NCBI GenBank assembly: GCA_964384625.1
Contig: CAYLNH010000171.1
Location: 1 to 15,326, forward strand
Length of the DNA stretch: 15,326 nucleotides
Direction: 5' to 3'
Source: CAYLNH01 sp964384625
GTDB lineage: Bacteria > Verrucomicrobiota > Lentisphaeria > JABSQK01
Shown here: in pieces, positions 1-6,970 of the stretch
Numbering within the stretch: the stretch's first letter is position 1
How the letters are laid out: each line of letters starts with the position of its first letter
The notes under the pieces: generated by a model
The model's database searches: none
The model's input: only the letters and a program-made list of their open reading frames with translations
Told to the model about the DNA's origin: nothing
Made by a program: the position numbers and the translations under genes

Positions 1-93
1 GACTCTTGAAAGTCTCTCAAAATGTGAAGTTATTTCCGCGCGGACCCTTAGTTTAGCGGTAACGTAAAAACCGAGAGCTGAGGAGATGCACTG

Positions 94-1536
94 ATGGTTC
101 TGAGTGTTCGCCATATCATCCTGACCGGGATTGTCCTTGTGACGGTCGGCCGCGGCGGCGAGCCGGACCGGCCGATGTCCGGTGAACAGCCGGCCCCGAA
201 CCCGGCGGTCGTCGTAAAGGCGGAACTGGACCGCAGCGTTCTGCCGGCCGAACAGAAGAACACCGCCGTCTTGAAGATTGAACTCACCGCGGCCGCGCCG
301 GACTCGGGAAAACGCGCCCCCGTGAACCTGGCTGTCGTGCTGGATAAATCCGGTTCCATGGCCGGCGAGAAACTGCAGCGCGCCAAGGCCGCCGCCAAGG
401 ACCTCCTGACCAAGCTCGACGAACGCGATGTCTTCAGTTTCGTCGTCTACGACGACGACGTCAACGCCCTGGTGCCGGCGCAATCGGCGGCGAACGCCAA
501 GGAGATTGCCCGCCGCATCGACTCCGTCGAAGCCGCCGGGAAGTCGGCGCTGTTCGGCGGCATCAGCAAGGCGGCGGCGGAGCTGCGCCGGAACTCGGGC
601 CAGCGACTGGTCAGCCGTATGATCCTGTTGTCCGACGGCCGGGCGACCATCGGTCCCAGCGCGCCGACGGACCTCGAGCGGTTGGGGTTGTCTCTCCGCA
701 AGGAGGGGATCTCCGTGTCGACCATCGGCTTGGGCTTGAACTACAACGAGGACCTCCTGACCCGACTGAGCCGGGCGGCCGGCGGCAACGCCTATTTCGC
801 CAAAGACACCAAAGCGCTGACGGCAGTCTTCAAACGTGAGCTGGCAGACATCCTGAGCGTGGCGGCAAGAGACATACGCGTCCGGCTGGCGACGGCAAAC
901 GCCACGAGCATCAAACGTCTGGTGGGCCGCCGGGGCCGGGTCCGACGCGACCGGGCGGAAGTGGTGATTCCGCAGCTGTACGCGGGGTTGAGCAACTACG
1001 TGCTGGTGGAACTCGAGGTCCCGGCCGGCCTGGACGCCGAGGATCGCCGATTGGCGACGATCCAGACCTCGTTTGACAATGTCCTGACCGACCGCCGCCA
1101 CACGGTTGAAACGGCGGTGACGGTGCGGTTCAGCTCCCAGAAGGAGCTGGTCCAGACCTCGATCAACAAGGGCGTGCAGTACGATTACAATCTGAACGAC
1201 AACACGAATTTCATCAACGGCTCCATTGTCCTGATGGACCAGGGCCGCCGGCAGGAGGCGGTGCGCAATCTGATTTCCCGGGCGTCGGCCTTGCGGGTGC
1301 AGGCGAATCGTTTCGGCAACCGCCCGTTGGTCGGGCAGGCGGCGTTTCTGGAGGCCGTGGCCCGGCAATTGGCGGCCCGCGGCCTGACCAACCCGCAACG
1401 CAAGCGGATCGTCACGGACAACCAGCAGATCATCCTGCAGCAACGCGATTTCAAGGAGCTCTACATCGAGCCGGACAAGCTCCCCGCCGGTAAAGGCGAA
1501 CTCCGCGGCAAAGGCAAGCATTCCAGCTTGAAATAG
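94..1536 (+). CDS. Secreted von Willebrand factor A (VWA) domain protein
   Basis: The 480-residue product opens with a likely signal peptide or membrane anchor: a short basic n-region and hydrophobic residues 8-19 (IILTGIVLVTVG). It should therefore act outside the cytoplasm. A VWA domain spans about residues 77-255. The metal-binding MIDAS motif is D84-x-S86-x-S88 (DKSGSM), and the later acidic residue is D181 in LLSDGRA. The usual MIDAS threonine seems replaced by serine, S151 in GKSALFGGI. VWA domains of this kind bind protein ligands through a divalent metal. The C-terminal 220 residues match no domain I recognise. The ATG is supported by AGGAG at 81-85, 8 nt upstream. The stop is only 4 nt before the histidine kinase start, so the two are almost certainly cotranscribed and the VWA protein may be a partner or input for the kinase. 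Family assignment is strong; exact function is unknown. Confidence 0.9.
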   Translation: MVLSVRHIILTGIVLVTVGRGGEPDRPMSGEQPAPNPAVVVKAELDRSVLPAEQKNTAVLKIELTAAAPDSGKRAPVNLAVVLDKSGSMAGEKLQRAKAAAKDLLTKLDERDVFSFVVYDDDVNALVPAQSAANAKEIARRIDSVEAAGKSALFGGISKAAAELRRNSGQRLVSRMILLSDGRATIGPSAPTDLERLGLSLRKEGISVSTIGLGLNYNEDLLTRLSRAAGGNAYFAKDTKALTAVFKRELADILSVAARDIRVRLATANATSIKRLVGRRGRVRRDRAEVVIPQLYAGLSNYVLVELEVPAGLDAEDRRLATIQTSFDNVLTDRRHTVETAVTVRFSSQKELVQTSINKGVQYDYNLNDNTNFINGSIVLMDQGRRQEAVRNLISRASALRVQANRFGNRPLVGQAAFLEAVARQLAARGLTNPQRKRIVTDNQQIILQQRDFKELYIEPDKLPAGKGELRGKGKHSSLK

Positions 1537-1540
1537 CGGC

Positions 1541-3454
1541 ATGAAGAAACACGCGATCTACTTCTACTGGCTCCTGCTCTTGACGCCGACGGTCCTGATC
1601 GGCGTTGCGGCATTCTGGGCTTTGAAGCGCGAGGAAGAGCGGTTTCAGGAGTCACATGAACGGGCGGTGCGCGACATCGCCGCCGGCAAAGCCGAACTCT
1701 TTGCCAAAGGAATCCGCCATCGCCTCGAACTCATTCAGCGCGACCTGATGCAGGACCTGGTGACGATTGCCGACGACGCGCTGACCGAGGAACTGGCAGC
1801 GTGGGACCGGGAGGAGCCGCTGGTCCGCAACGTTTTTGTTTGGGCGCCGCCCAATCGCCTGCAGATGCCCGATCCCAATCAACCCGAGACCCGCGAGCAG
1901 TTGAGCTTTATGATGCGCTATGAAGCGTTGTTCAGCGGGCGCGTGAGCTGGGCGTCGGCCGTGTCCGGAAGCATGGAGGAGAACCGGCCGCCGCCGGACC
2001 TGCTGCCGAATAACGAGGCCCCCCTGGACCGGCAGGCGGGCCCGCCGCGGCAAACGGAAAGCACCGGCCGACGCGCGAGCGCCCCGCAGCGCAAACTGCC
2101 GCAATACAACAGGGCGCCCCGGTCGGAGAACAACCAGCCGCAGCAACAGCGTTCGGGGCAGCAGACCCGGCAATCGGTCCGGGGCAATCAGCAGTCCGGT
2201 CAACCGGGCCGCCTGCCGCCGGCGACGAATGACTCGCCGGGACTGGAGCAGCAAACCTACCAGATGGCCAATGTCAAGCAGTCGCTGAACCTGCCGCTTT
2301 CCCGTTATGCCAAGGGCGGCCCGCACCGGCAGGGCTGGATTGCATGGTTTTCCGGCAGCCGCCTGCATCTGCTGGGCTGGGCCCAGATGCAGGAGGACGG
2401 CAAGGTGCGCGGGGTTGAACTGGAGACCATGGCGCTGCTGTCGCGGCTGTACGAGATTGGACCGGTCAGCGAGCCGGACAGCGGCGAAACAGGCTACGCC
2501 CTGATTGACGGCAGCGGCCAGGTGCTGTATCACGAGGGCCTGAAGGAAAAGGTCGAGAACGCCGAAACGCTTTCCGTCGCCGTGGGTCCGGCATTGCCGC
2601 ACTGGCAGGTGCGTTGCGTGTTCCATCCGAGCCGTGGCCGGCAACTGGAGACGGGGCGGTACATCATGGTGCTGGGCGGTTTGCTGGTTGCCGTATTTCT
2701 GGCGGCCATTCTGGTCGGCGGCTCGTTGTTGCTGGTTCAGGCCCGCCGTCACGCTCTGGAAGCGGCGCAGAAAACATCCTTCGTCTCGAATGTGTCGCAC
2801 GAACTCAAGACCCCGTTGACCAGTATCCGGATGTACGCCGAACTCCTGTTCAGCGGCAAGGTGAAGGACGCCGACAAACGCAACCGCTACCTCACGATCA
2901 TTGTGGCGGAGAGCCAGCGCCTGGGGCGGCTGGTGAACAACGTCCTCGATTTCAGCCGCCTGGAGCAGGGCCGCAAGAAGTACCATGTCGAGCCGTTGCC
3001 GCTGGCCGAAACCGTTTCGCTGGTCCTGGAGTCGCAGTTGCCGCGGATTGAGCAATGCGGCATGGTTGCCCGGTGCGATGTCGAGAACGCCGCCGGTGCG
3101 GTTCTCGCCGATCGCGACGCGCTTGAGCAGATCCTGATTAACCTGATCGACAACGCCTGCAAGTACGCCGCGGACGGCAAGGAACTGACGCTGCGGGCGG
3201 CAACGCAAGCCGGACAAGCCAGGATCTCGGTATTGGATCGCGGCGCCGGCATCCCCAGAGAACAGGCCGAGAAGGTTTTCGATAAGTTCCATCGTGTCGA
3301 CGACAAACTGACGCGCGAACAGGACGGCGTTGGTTTGGGACTGAGCATCACAAGACGTCTGGCCCAGGATATGGACGGCGACTTGAGCTACAGCACCCGT
3401 CCCGGCGGCGGCTCCTGTTTCAACCTGGTCCTGCCGCTGGCGGACGGCAAGTAG
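1541..3454 (+). CDS. Membrane sensor histidine kinase with Gln/Pro/Arg-rich extracytoplasmic region
   Basis: A 637-residue two-component kinase. One membrane helix lies at about residues 8-27 and a second at 374-399. They enclose a large extracytoplasmic region of about 345 residues with no sensor family I recognise. Within it, residues 148-240 form a low-complexity, Gln/Pro/Arg/Asn-rich segment. The cytoplasmic part is a complete HisKA-HATPase pair: H-box NVSHELKTPL with H420, N-box NLIDNACKYA with N538, G1 box DRGAGIP (D566, G568, G570), F-box VFDKFHRVDD and G2 box DGVGLGLS (G596-G600). No HAMP domain is evident, since only about 20 residues separate TM2 from H420. It starts 4 nt after the VWA gene. 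The response regulator downstream is the probable phosphotransfer partner, though 158 nt separate them. Kinase assignment is very sure; the signal is unknown. Confidence 0.95.
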   Translation: MKKHAIYFYWLLLLTPTVLIGVAAFWALKREEERFQESHERAVRDIAAGKAELFAKGIRHRLELIQRDLMQDLVTIADDALTEELAAWDREEPLVRNVFVWAPPNRLQMPDPNQPETREQLSFMMRYEALFSGRVSWASAVSGSMEENRPPPDLLPNNEAPLDRQAGPPRQTESTGRRASAPQRKLPQYNRAPRSENNQPQQQRSGQQTRQSVRGNQQSGQPGRLPPATNDSPGLEQQTYQMANVKQSLNLPLSRYAKGGPHRQGWIAWFSGSRLHLLGWAQMQEDGKVRGVELETMALLSRLYEIGPVSEPDSGETGYALIDGSGQVLYHEGLKEKVENAETLSVAVGPALPHWQVRCVFHPSRGRQLETGRYIMVLGGLLVAVFLAAILVGGSLLLVQARRHALEAAQKTSFVSNVSHELKTPLTSIRMYAELLFSGKVKDADKRNRYLTIIVAESQRLGRLVNNVLDFSRLEQGRKKYHVEPLPLAETVSLVLESQLPRIEQCGMVARCDVENAAGAVLADRDALEQILINLIDNACKYAADGKELTLRAATQAGQARISVLDRGAGIPREQAEKVFDKFHRVDDKLTREQDGVGLGLSITRRLAQDMDGDLSYSTRPGGGSCFNLVLPLADGK

Positions 3455-3612
3455 GAGTCATTGGTCATTGGGTTGCGCCGTCAGGCGGTTGGTGATCGGG
3501 CCCGGAGGGCCGCAGCAAAACAGCCGGGAGTAAGTCCCCCGGAACCGGAAGTATAAATTCAGAAGCCCCGCCGGGGTGAAGCAATAGAACGCAGCATAAC
3601 GGGAGACGACGA
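3455..3612 (+). repeat. Intergenic patch of short direct repeats and three small hairpins between kinase and regulator genes
   Basis: Just after the kinase stop, TCATTGG occurs twice in tandem (3458-3471). A related 12-mer at 3489-3500 matches 3461-3472 at 10 of 12 positions. Three GC-rich hairpins follow: GGCCC/GGGCC with a GGA loop (3499-3511), CCGGG/CCCGG (3524-3542) and CCCC/GGGG with a GCC loop (3566-3576). None is followed by a T-run, so they are not classical terminators. A TATAAA at 3552-3557 could be a -10 element for the regulator, but no convincing -35 lies 17 nt upstream. The structure resembles small dispersed intergenic repeats; that is inference. Confidence 0.5.
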
Positions 3613-4314
3613 ATGGCAATGCATATTCTGGTTGCGGAGGACGACGCCAACATCCGCGACGGTCTCAAGGACACGCTGGAATTGGAGAGCTACGAAGTGA
3701 CCACGGCGGTCGACGGCAAGGACGCCGTGGCAAAGTTCGCTGCCGGCGACTTCGACCTGATTCTGCTGGATATCATGATGCCGCAGGTGAACGGCTACGA
3801 TGTCTGCAAACAGATCCGACAGACGAATCAGCGAACGCCGATCATCTTTCTGACGGCGAAGGGGGAAGAGATCGACAAGGTCCTTGGTCTGGAATTGGGC
3901 GCCGACGACTACGTCACCAAGCCGTTCGGCGTCCGGGAGCTCCTGGCGCGGATCGCCGCCGTGCTGCGGCGGTCTCGGCCGTCCGCCGCGGAAGAGGACG
4001 TCGGCGATGAGTTCATGTTCGGCCCGGTGAAAGTTAACCGGCGCTCGTACCGCGGTGAAGTGGACGGCGACGTGTTCGACATCTCCCGCCGCGAAATGGA
4101 GTTGATCCGGATCTTCTACCAGCATCCCGGCGAAGCGCTCAGTCGTGATGAACTCCTGCGCATGGCCTGGGAAGTGGAGTACGGCAGCTACACCCGGACG
4201 CTGGACCAGCACATCTCGCAGCTCCGCAAGAAGGTCGAGCCCGACGCCAAGACCCCGAGCGTCATCACAACGGTCCACGGCATCGGCTACCGCTACGAAG
4301 GGGACGGCGCATAG
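3613..4314 (+). CDS. OmpR/PhoB-family response regulator
   Basis: A 233-residue DNA-binding response regulator of normal family length. The receiver domain covers residues 3-118: acidic pocket D10/D11, phospho-acceptor D53 in LLDIMMP, T81 in FLTAKG, and K103 in YVTKPFG. A winged-helix effector domain spans about residues 134-229 and ends in the typical VHGIGYRYEG strand, with recognition-helix region TRTLDQHISQLRKKV. GGGAG at 3601-3605 sits 7 nt before the chosen ATG; a second in-frame ATG lies two codons later (3619) and cannot be excluded. It follows the membrane kinase, the reverse of the common regulator-kinase order, and is the obvious phosphorylation partner. Target genes are not visible; the adjacent VWA-kinase unit and the downstream secreted protein are natural candidates. 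Confidence 0.95.
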   Translation: MAMHILVAEDDANIRDGLKDTLELESYEVTTAVDGKDAVAKFAAGDFDLILLDIMMPQVNGYDVCKQIRQTNQRTPIIFLTAKGEEIDKVLGLELGADDYVTKPFGVRELLARIAAVLRRSRPSAAEEDVGDEFMFGPVKVNRRSYRGEVDGDVFDISRREMELIRIFYQHPGEALSRDELLRMAWEVEYGSYTRTLDQHISQLRKKVEPDAKTPSVITTVHGIGYRYEGDGA

Positions 4315-4332
4315 CGCCGAGAGTCTGGGATC

Positions 4333-4350
4333 GCCGGCACCCTTGCCGGC
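4333..4350. repeat. GCCGGC inverted repeat between response regulator and downstream gene
   Basis: GCCGGC at 4333-4338 and again at 4345-4350 can pair as a 6-bp stem with an ACCCTT loop. No T-run follows, so termination would be weak. It lies between the regulator stop and the TTG start at 4375 and could be a partial terminator, an RNA-stability element, or a copy of a dispersed repeat. Confidence 0.45.
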
Positions 4351-4374
4351 TCTGAGAAAACGAGGATAGGACGC

Positions 4375-5295
4375 TTGAGAACGGTCTGCATCGTACTGGC
4401 ATTAGCGGCCTGCGTCTGTTCGGCGCAGTCGCCGAAAGCAAAGCCTGAGCCGGCCCGTCGCTTGACCGCGAAAGAAGCCACGGCGATCCTGGAGGCACCC
4501 GCGAAGGAGGTCCTGCCGAAGGCGCTGCAGCAGTACCTGAAGCAGCATGGCCTGCAGATCTTCAGCACGAGCCGGGGCGGCACTTCGGAGTGCCTGTTCC
4601 GAGATGGGAAGCATTGCTTCCTGGGCGGCGGCTTCGGCGGCATTGGGTTGTCCCATCACCTTGTGGACCTGAACAATGATGGCCGCAAGGACCTCCTGGT
4701 ATCCTATCAGTTCGGCTCCGGCATGGTGCGCCCCGGGACGACGATCGTGCTGGACACCGGCAAGACACTTCGCGTATTCCAGATCCATGGCGCCGGCCGG
4801 CTGGTAAAAGGCAAATGGCGGGTGAGTTATCCTCTGAAGTTCTACGGCGCCGGTAAGGATTATCCCGACGCCATGTTGGTCGCGAAGGACGGGGCGATCA
4901 CAGCAGTATGGCCAGAGGGTGAACCGCCGCCCAATGACTGGGAGGTCGTGAAGGAACTGTCCTGGCAGCGGAACTCCCGGGACTACAGCGTCGAACTCGT
5001 TTCGGTCCGTGCGACCAACAAGCGTCGACAAAGCTGGATCTTCGGCTTCAAACGCCTGGACAACGGCAAGCGGATGTCCTTCGAGCTCTGGGACAACCAC
5101 AGCTTTACTCTTGCCGTAATGGCAAGAGACGGTGCACTCTACAAGGACTACTGGCAGCAGGCGGAGGCGGCATTCAAGAAAGGACAACGCGACTACTCGA
5201 TGCCGGTTGCGGCTGGCAAGCGCTACCAAATCACGACCGATCGGCGCGGCCGCAGCATATCTGAATGGCGCGTGATACCGGTGCCTGGACGATGA
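4375..5295 (+). CDS. Secreted or lipid-anchored protein of unknown function with an EF-hand/FG-GAP-like calcium loop
   Basis: A 306-residue protein not assigned to a family. The start is TTG at 4375, preceded by GAGG at 4362-4365. No better start keeps the N-terminal export signal MRTVCIVLALAACVCSAQS. That signal offers two readings: a lipobox-like LAAC with C13, or signal peptidase I cleavage near CSA-Q. Residues 98-106, DLNNDGRKD, match the DxNxDGxxD calcium-binding loop of FG-GAP/VCBS-type repeats and EF-hands. A glycine-rich stretch CFLGGGFGGIG precedes it. The C-terminal half is rich in Trp, Tyr and charged residues and probably beta-structured. No catalytic motif was recognised. It lies 60 nt after the response regulator and overlaps the next gene by ATGA. 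A role as an envelope protein working with its ankyrin neighbour is inference. Confidence 0.8.
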   Translation: MRTVCIVLALAACVCSAQSPKAKPEPARRLTAKEATAILEAPAKEVLPKALQQYLKQHGLQIFSTSRGGTSECLFRDGKHCFLGGGFGGIGLSHHLVDLNNDGRKDLLVSYQFGSGMVRPGTTIVLDTGKTLRVFQIHGAGRLVKGKWRVSYPLKFYGAGKDYPDAMLVAKDGAITAVWPEGEPPPNDWEVVKELSWQRNSRDYSVELVSVRATNKRRQSWIFGFKRLDNGKRMSFELWDNHSFTLAVMARDGALYKDYWQQAEAAFKKGQRDYSMPVAAGKRYQITTDRRGRSISEWRVIPVPGR

Positions 5296-5729
5296 GATGG
5301 ACCAAGCTCACATGTGTGTTTCTGGTGTTCACGTTGGGCCCGCTCAGTGCATGGGTTTTGGTCAATAAGGTCCGGGCCAGACGAACGGATCTTGTGTTGA
5401 TGGCCAACCTGGCTGATCAGAACCGCATGGCTTTCGTACTGCATTGGGATCCGGGCCAGATTGATCGTCAGGGCGAGTTTGGTGAAACAGCTTTGCATGC
5501 GTCAATGCGTTACCAAGAGAGCAACATGGCTCCGATCAAGCTTCTGTTCGACTGTGGTGCGCGAGTAGATGTCCGCAACAACCTTGGTTACACCTCATTG
5601 CATTCTGCCGCCATCAATGATGTTCCCAAAGCGCTGCCATTGCTGATCGAAGCTGGAGCCGATATCGAGGCAAACTCGAATGACGGATGGACGCCGTTGC
5701 ACTGCGCCTGCCTGCACGGCGTTCCTTAA
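5292..5729 (+). CDS. Membrane-anchored ankyrin-repeat protein, apparently truncated at its 3' end
   Basis: The 145-residue product begins at an ATG overlapping the previous stop (ATGA at 5292-5295). This favours translational coupling over a farther in-frame ATG at 5265. Residues 5-24 form a hydrophobic anchor or signal segment. Ankyrin repeats follow. Repeat 1 covers about residues 64-97 (GETALHAS, then IKLLFDCGARVDVRN). Repeat 2 covers 98-130 (LGYTSLHSAA, then LLIEAGADIEANS). Repeat 3 begins at 131 with DGWTPLHCACLHG but ends two residues later at TAA, before its second helix. I could not find the continuation in another frame downstream, where dispersed repeats begin. The gene is therefore probably a 3'-truncated remnant, although two full repeats and a capping half-repeat might still fold. 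It would act at the membrane as a protein-binding scaffold, probably with the coupled secreted protein. Confidence 0.75.
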   Translation: MRWTKLTCVFLVFTLGPLSAWVLVNKVRARRTDLVLMANLADQNRMAFVLHWDPGQIDRQGEFGETALHASMRYQESNMAPIKLLFDCGARVDVRNNLGYTSLHSAAINDVPKALPLLIEAGADIEANSNDGWTPLHCACLHGVP

Positions 5730-5774
5730 GCAGCAGTCCAGGATGTAGCGCGGGCCTCTGCCTGCCCGGCGAAG

Positions 5775-5809
5775 CCTTTTGAGCGCCGAAACCTTGGCGA
5801 AGGAGTTTG
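5775..5809. repeat. Dispersed hairpin repeat, copy 1
   Basis: This 35-nt stretch matches 15286-15320 at 29 of 35 positions. Its core is a 6-bp hairpin, CGCCGA (5784-5789), loop AACC, TTGGCG (5794-5799), with one G-T pair. The second copy has TCGGCG in the 3' arm and a perfect stem. The stem is kept despite substitutions, which fits selection or mobilisation at the structure level. Confidence 0.6.
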
Positions 5810-5938
5810 TGCGAAGACTGGTCCCGCGTTCTCCAGTTCCGTCATTGCGTCATCCGGTTGTCGAGGTCACGAAGTCACGACCCCCGGGGCAGCGAGCCGG
5901 CCGCGTCTTCGCCCGACAGGCGGAATCGCGGCGTGGAT

Positions 5939-6020
5939 CGGAGTCGGAGCCGCTTTGCGGCGGATTTCGCGGGACAGATTCCCGCGTTACAATTCGGAGC
6001 CGGAGCCGCTTTGCGGCGGA
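5939..6020. repeat. 26-nt direct repeat pair, 56-nt period, each copy with a GCCGC-TTT-GCGGC hairpin
   Basis: Positions 5939-5964 and 5995-6020 are identical at 25 of 26 positions; only 5944 (T) and 6000 (C) differ. Each copy includes GCCGCTTTGCGGC, a 5-bp stem with a TTT loop. The spacer between them carries another hairpin. The pair lies in the gap between the truncated ankyrin gene and rfbA. Confidence 0.75.
5968..5986. terminator. Possible bidirectional terminator hairpin between convergent genes
   Basis: CGCGGGA (5968-5974) and TCCCGCG (5980-5986) form a perfect 7-bp stem around a CAGAT loop. It lies between the plus-strand ankyrin gene and the minus-strand rfbA gene, a natural place for termination on either strand. 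No T-run flanks it, so intrinsic termination would be weak, and it may simply belong to the surrounding repeat unit. Confidence 0.35.
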
Positions 6021-6033
6021 ATTGCAGCGTGCT

Positions 6034-6049
6034 CTTCGACAAGCTCAGG
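6034..6049. repeat. CTTCGACAAGCTCAGG motif immediately downstream of rfbA
   Basis: This 16-mer starts 3 nt beyond the minus-strand rfbA stop (6053-6055). From memory it resembles the core of a short element (reverse complement CCTGAGCTTGTCGAAG) that recurs in intergenic DNA of various bacteria. Only one copy is visible here, so its repeat nature cannot be shown from the window. Confidence 0.35.
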
Positions 6050-6052
6050 ATC

Positions 6053-6958
6053 TCAAGAGAAGCCGCTCCCAACACCGTCGGGGTCGAGGTAAGGGGAGTC
6101 GGAAAAGAAGCGGTCTTCGAGGTAGGCGCGGTAGTCGCACTTGGGCATGTCGTTGACCAGTTGCTCCAACTGTTCGCGAGTGATGAAACCGCGGTACATG
6201 GCGATTTCTTCGAGACAGGCGACGCGCAGGCCCTGACGATTCTGGATGGTGGCAATGAATTCGGACGCTTCCAGGAGGCTCATTGGTGTGCCGGTATCGA
6301 GCCAGGCGATGCCGCGGCCGAGGACCTCGACGCGGAGCTTGCCCTGTTCCAGGTAGGCCATGTTCAGATCGGTGATCTCCAACTCGCCGCGGGCAGACGG
6401 TGTCAGTGCACGCGACATTTCCGCTACCCGGCCGTCATACAGGTAGAGCCCGGGAACTGCGTAGTGGCTCTTCGGTTTGGCGGGCTTTTCCTCGATGCCG
6501 AGGGCGTTGCCGTCCGCGTCGAATTCGACGACGCCGTAGCGTTCAGGATCCTGGACGTAGTAGCCGAAGACAAGTCCGCCGCCGGCGAATTCGTCGACGA
6601 TGCGTTTGATCTGCATATTGCCGTAGAAAATGTTGTCGCCGAGGATGAGGGCTACGGGATCACCGTCGATGAAGTCTTCACCGAGGATGAATGCCTGGGC
6701 GATGCCTTCGGGTTTGGGCTGGGCCCGGTATTCGATGGACAGGCCCCAACGGGCGCCGTCGCCAAGGAGGTCCTTGAAGCGCGGCAGATCGCGGGGGGTG
6801 GAGATCAGCAGGATCTCCTTGATGCCGCCGAGCATGAGGGTAGCCAGCGGGTAGTAGATCATCGGTTTGTCGTAGACCGACTGCAGCTGCTTGCTGGTGG
6901 TGGCGGTCAAGGGGTACAGCCGAGTGCCGGCGCCGCCGGCCAGGATGATGCCTTTCAT
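6053..6958 (-). CDS. rfbA: Glucose-1-phosphate thymidylyltransferase (dTDP-glucose pyrophosphorylase)
   Basis: The 301-residue enzyme makes dTDP-glucose from dTTP and glucose-1-phosphate, the first step of the dTDP-L-rhamnose pathway for O-antigen and other surface glycans. It acts in the cytoplasm. The nucleotide-binding signature G8-G-A-G-T-R13-L-x-P-L-T is intact and followed by SKQLQSVYDKPMIYYP. Family members usually have Pro where S27 is. Metal-binding aspartates are D108 in LGDNIFYG and D221 in WLDTG, and EEKPAKPKSHYAVPGLYLYD is the typical sugar-binding stretch. Length is close to the usual 290 residues with a small C-terminal extension. GGGAG at 6965-6969 lies 6 nt before the ATG. 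The start is only 12 nt after the protease stop, so it is probably the last gene of a three-gene operon. rmlB, rmlC and rmlD are not in the window. Confidence 0.95.
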   Translation of the reverse strand: MKGIILAGGAGTRLYPLTATTSKQLQSVYDKPMIYYPLATLMLGGIKEILLISTPRDLPRFKDLLGDGARWGLSIEYRAQPKPEGIAQAFILGEDFIDGDPVALILGDNIFYGNMQIKRIVDEFAGGGLVFGYYVQDPERYGVVEFDADGNALGIEEKPAKPKSHYAVPGLYLYDGRVAEMSRALTPSARGELEITDLNMAYLEQGKLRVEVLGRGIAWLDTGTPMSLLEASEFIATIQNRQGLRVACLEEIAMYRGFITREQLEQLVNDMPKCDYRAYLEDRFFSDSPYLDPDGVGSGFS

Positions 6959-6970
6959 CGCGTTCTCCCG

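Larger units (their letters stand above)
5730..6052. other. Gene-free, repeat-rich region between convergent genes
   Basis: No convincing gene lies in these 323 nt. They hold a CGGGC/GCCCG inverted repeat (5751-5768), one copy of a hairpin repeat shared with the window end (5775-5809), a short tandem GTCACGA duplication near 5866-5880, a 26-nt direct repeat pair (5939-5964, 5995-6020), a 7-bp hairpin (5968-5986), and a 16-nt motif just after rfbA (6034-6049). An open frame runs along the plus strand from here through rfbA, but it is antisense to real genes and has low-complexity composition. Confidence 0.6.

Noticed and set aside
1652..3292. 546-codon minus-strand open frame opposite the histidine kinase gene
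   Set aside because: It is fully antisense to a clear HisKA-HATPase gene. Its composition (Leu/Gln/Arg/His-rich, no domain) is what GC-rich third positions produce in the opposite frame.
4333..4350. GCCGGC hairpin as an intrinsic terminator of the response regulator transcript
   Set aside because: The stem is only 6 bp of self-palindromic sequence and is not followed by T residues. It is kept as a repeat or possible RNA element only.
5265..5291. Upstream ATG (5265) as start of the ankyrin gene
   Set aside because: It would overlap the preceding gene by 31 nt and put nine residues before the hydrophobic anchor. The ATGA overlap at 5292 gives a conventional coupled start.
5730..6052. CRISPR array, suggested by the repeated 26-mers
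   Set aside because: Only two copies with one spacer-like gap that itself contains a hairpin, no further units, and no cas genes.
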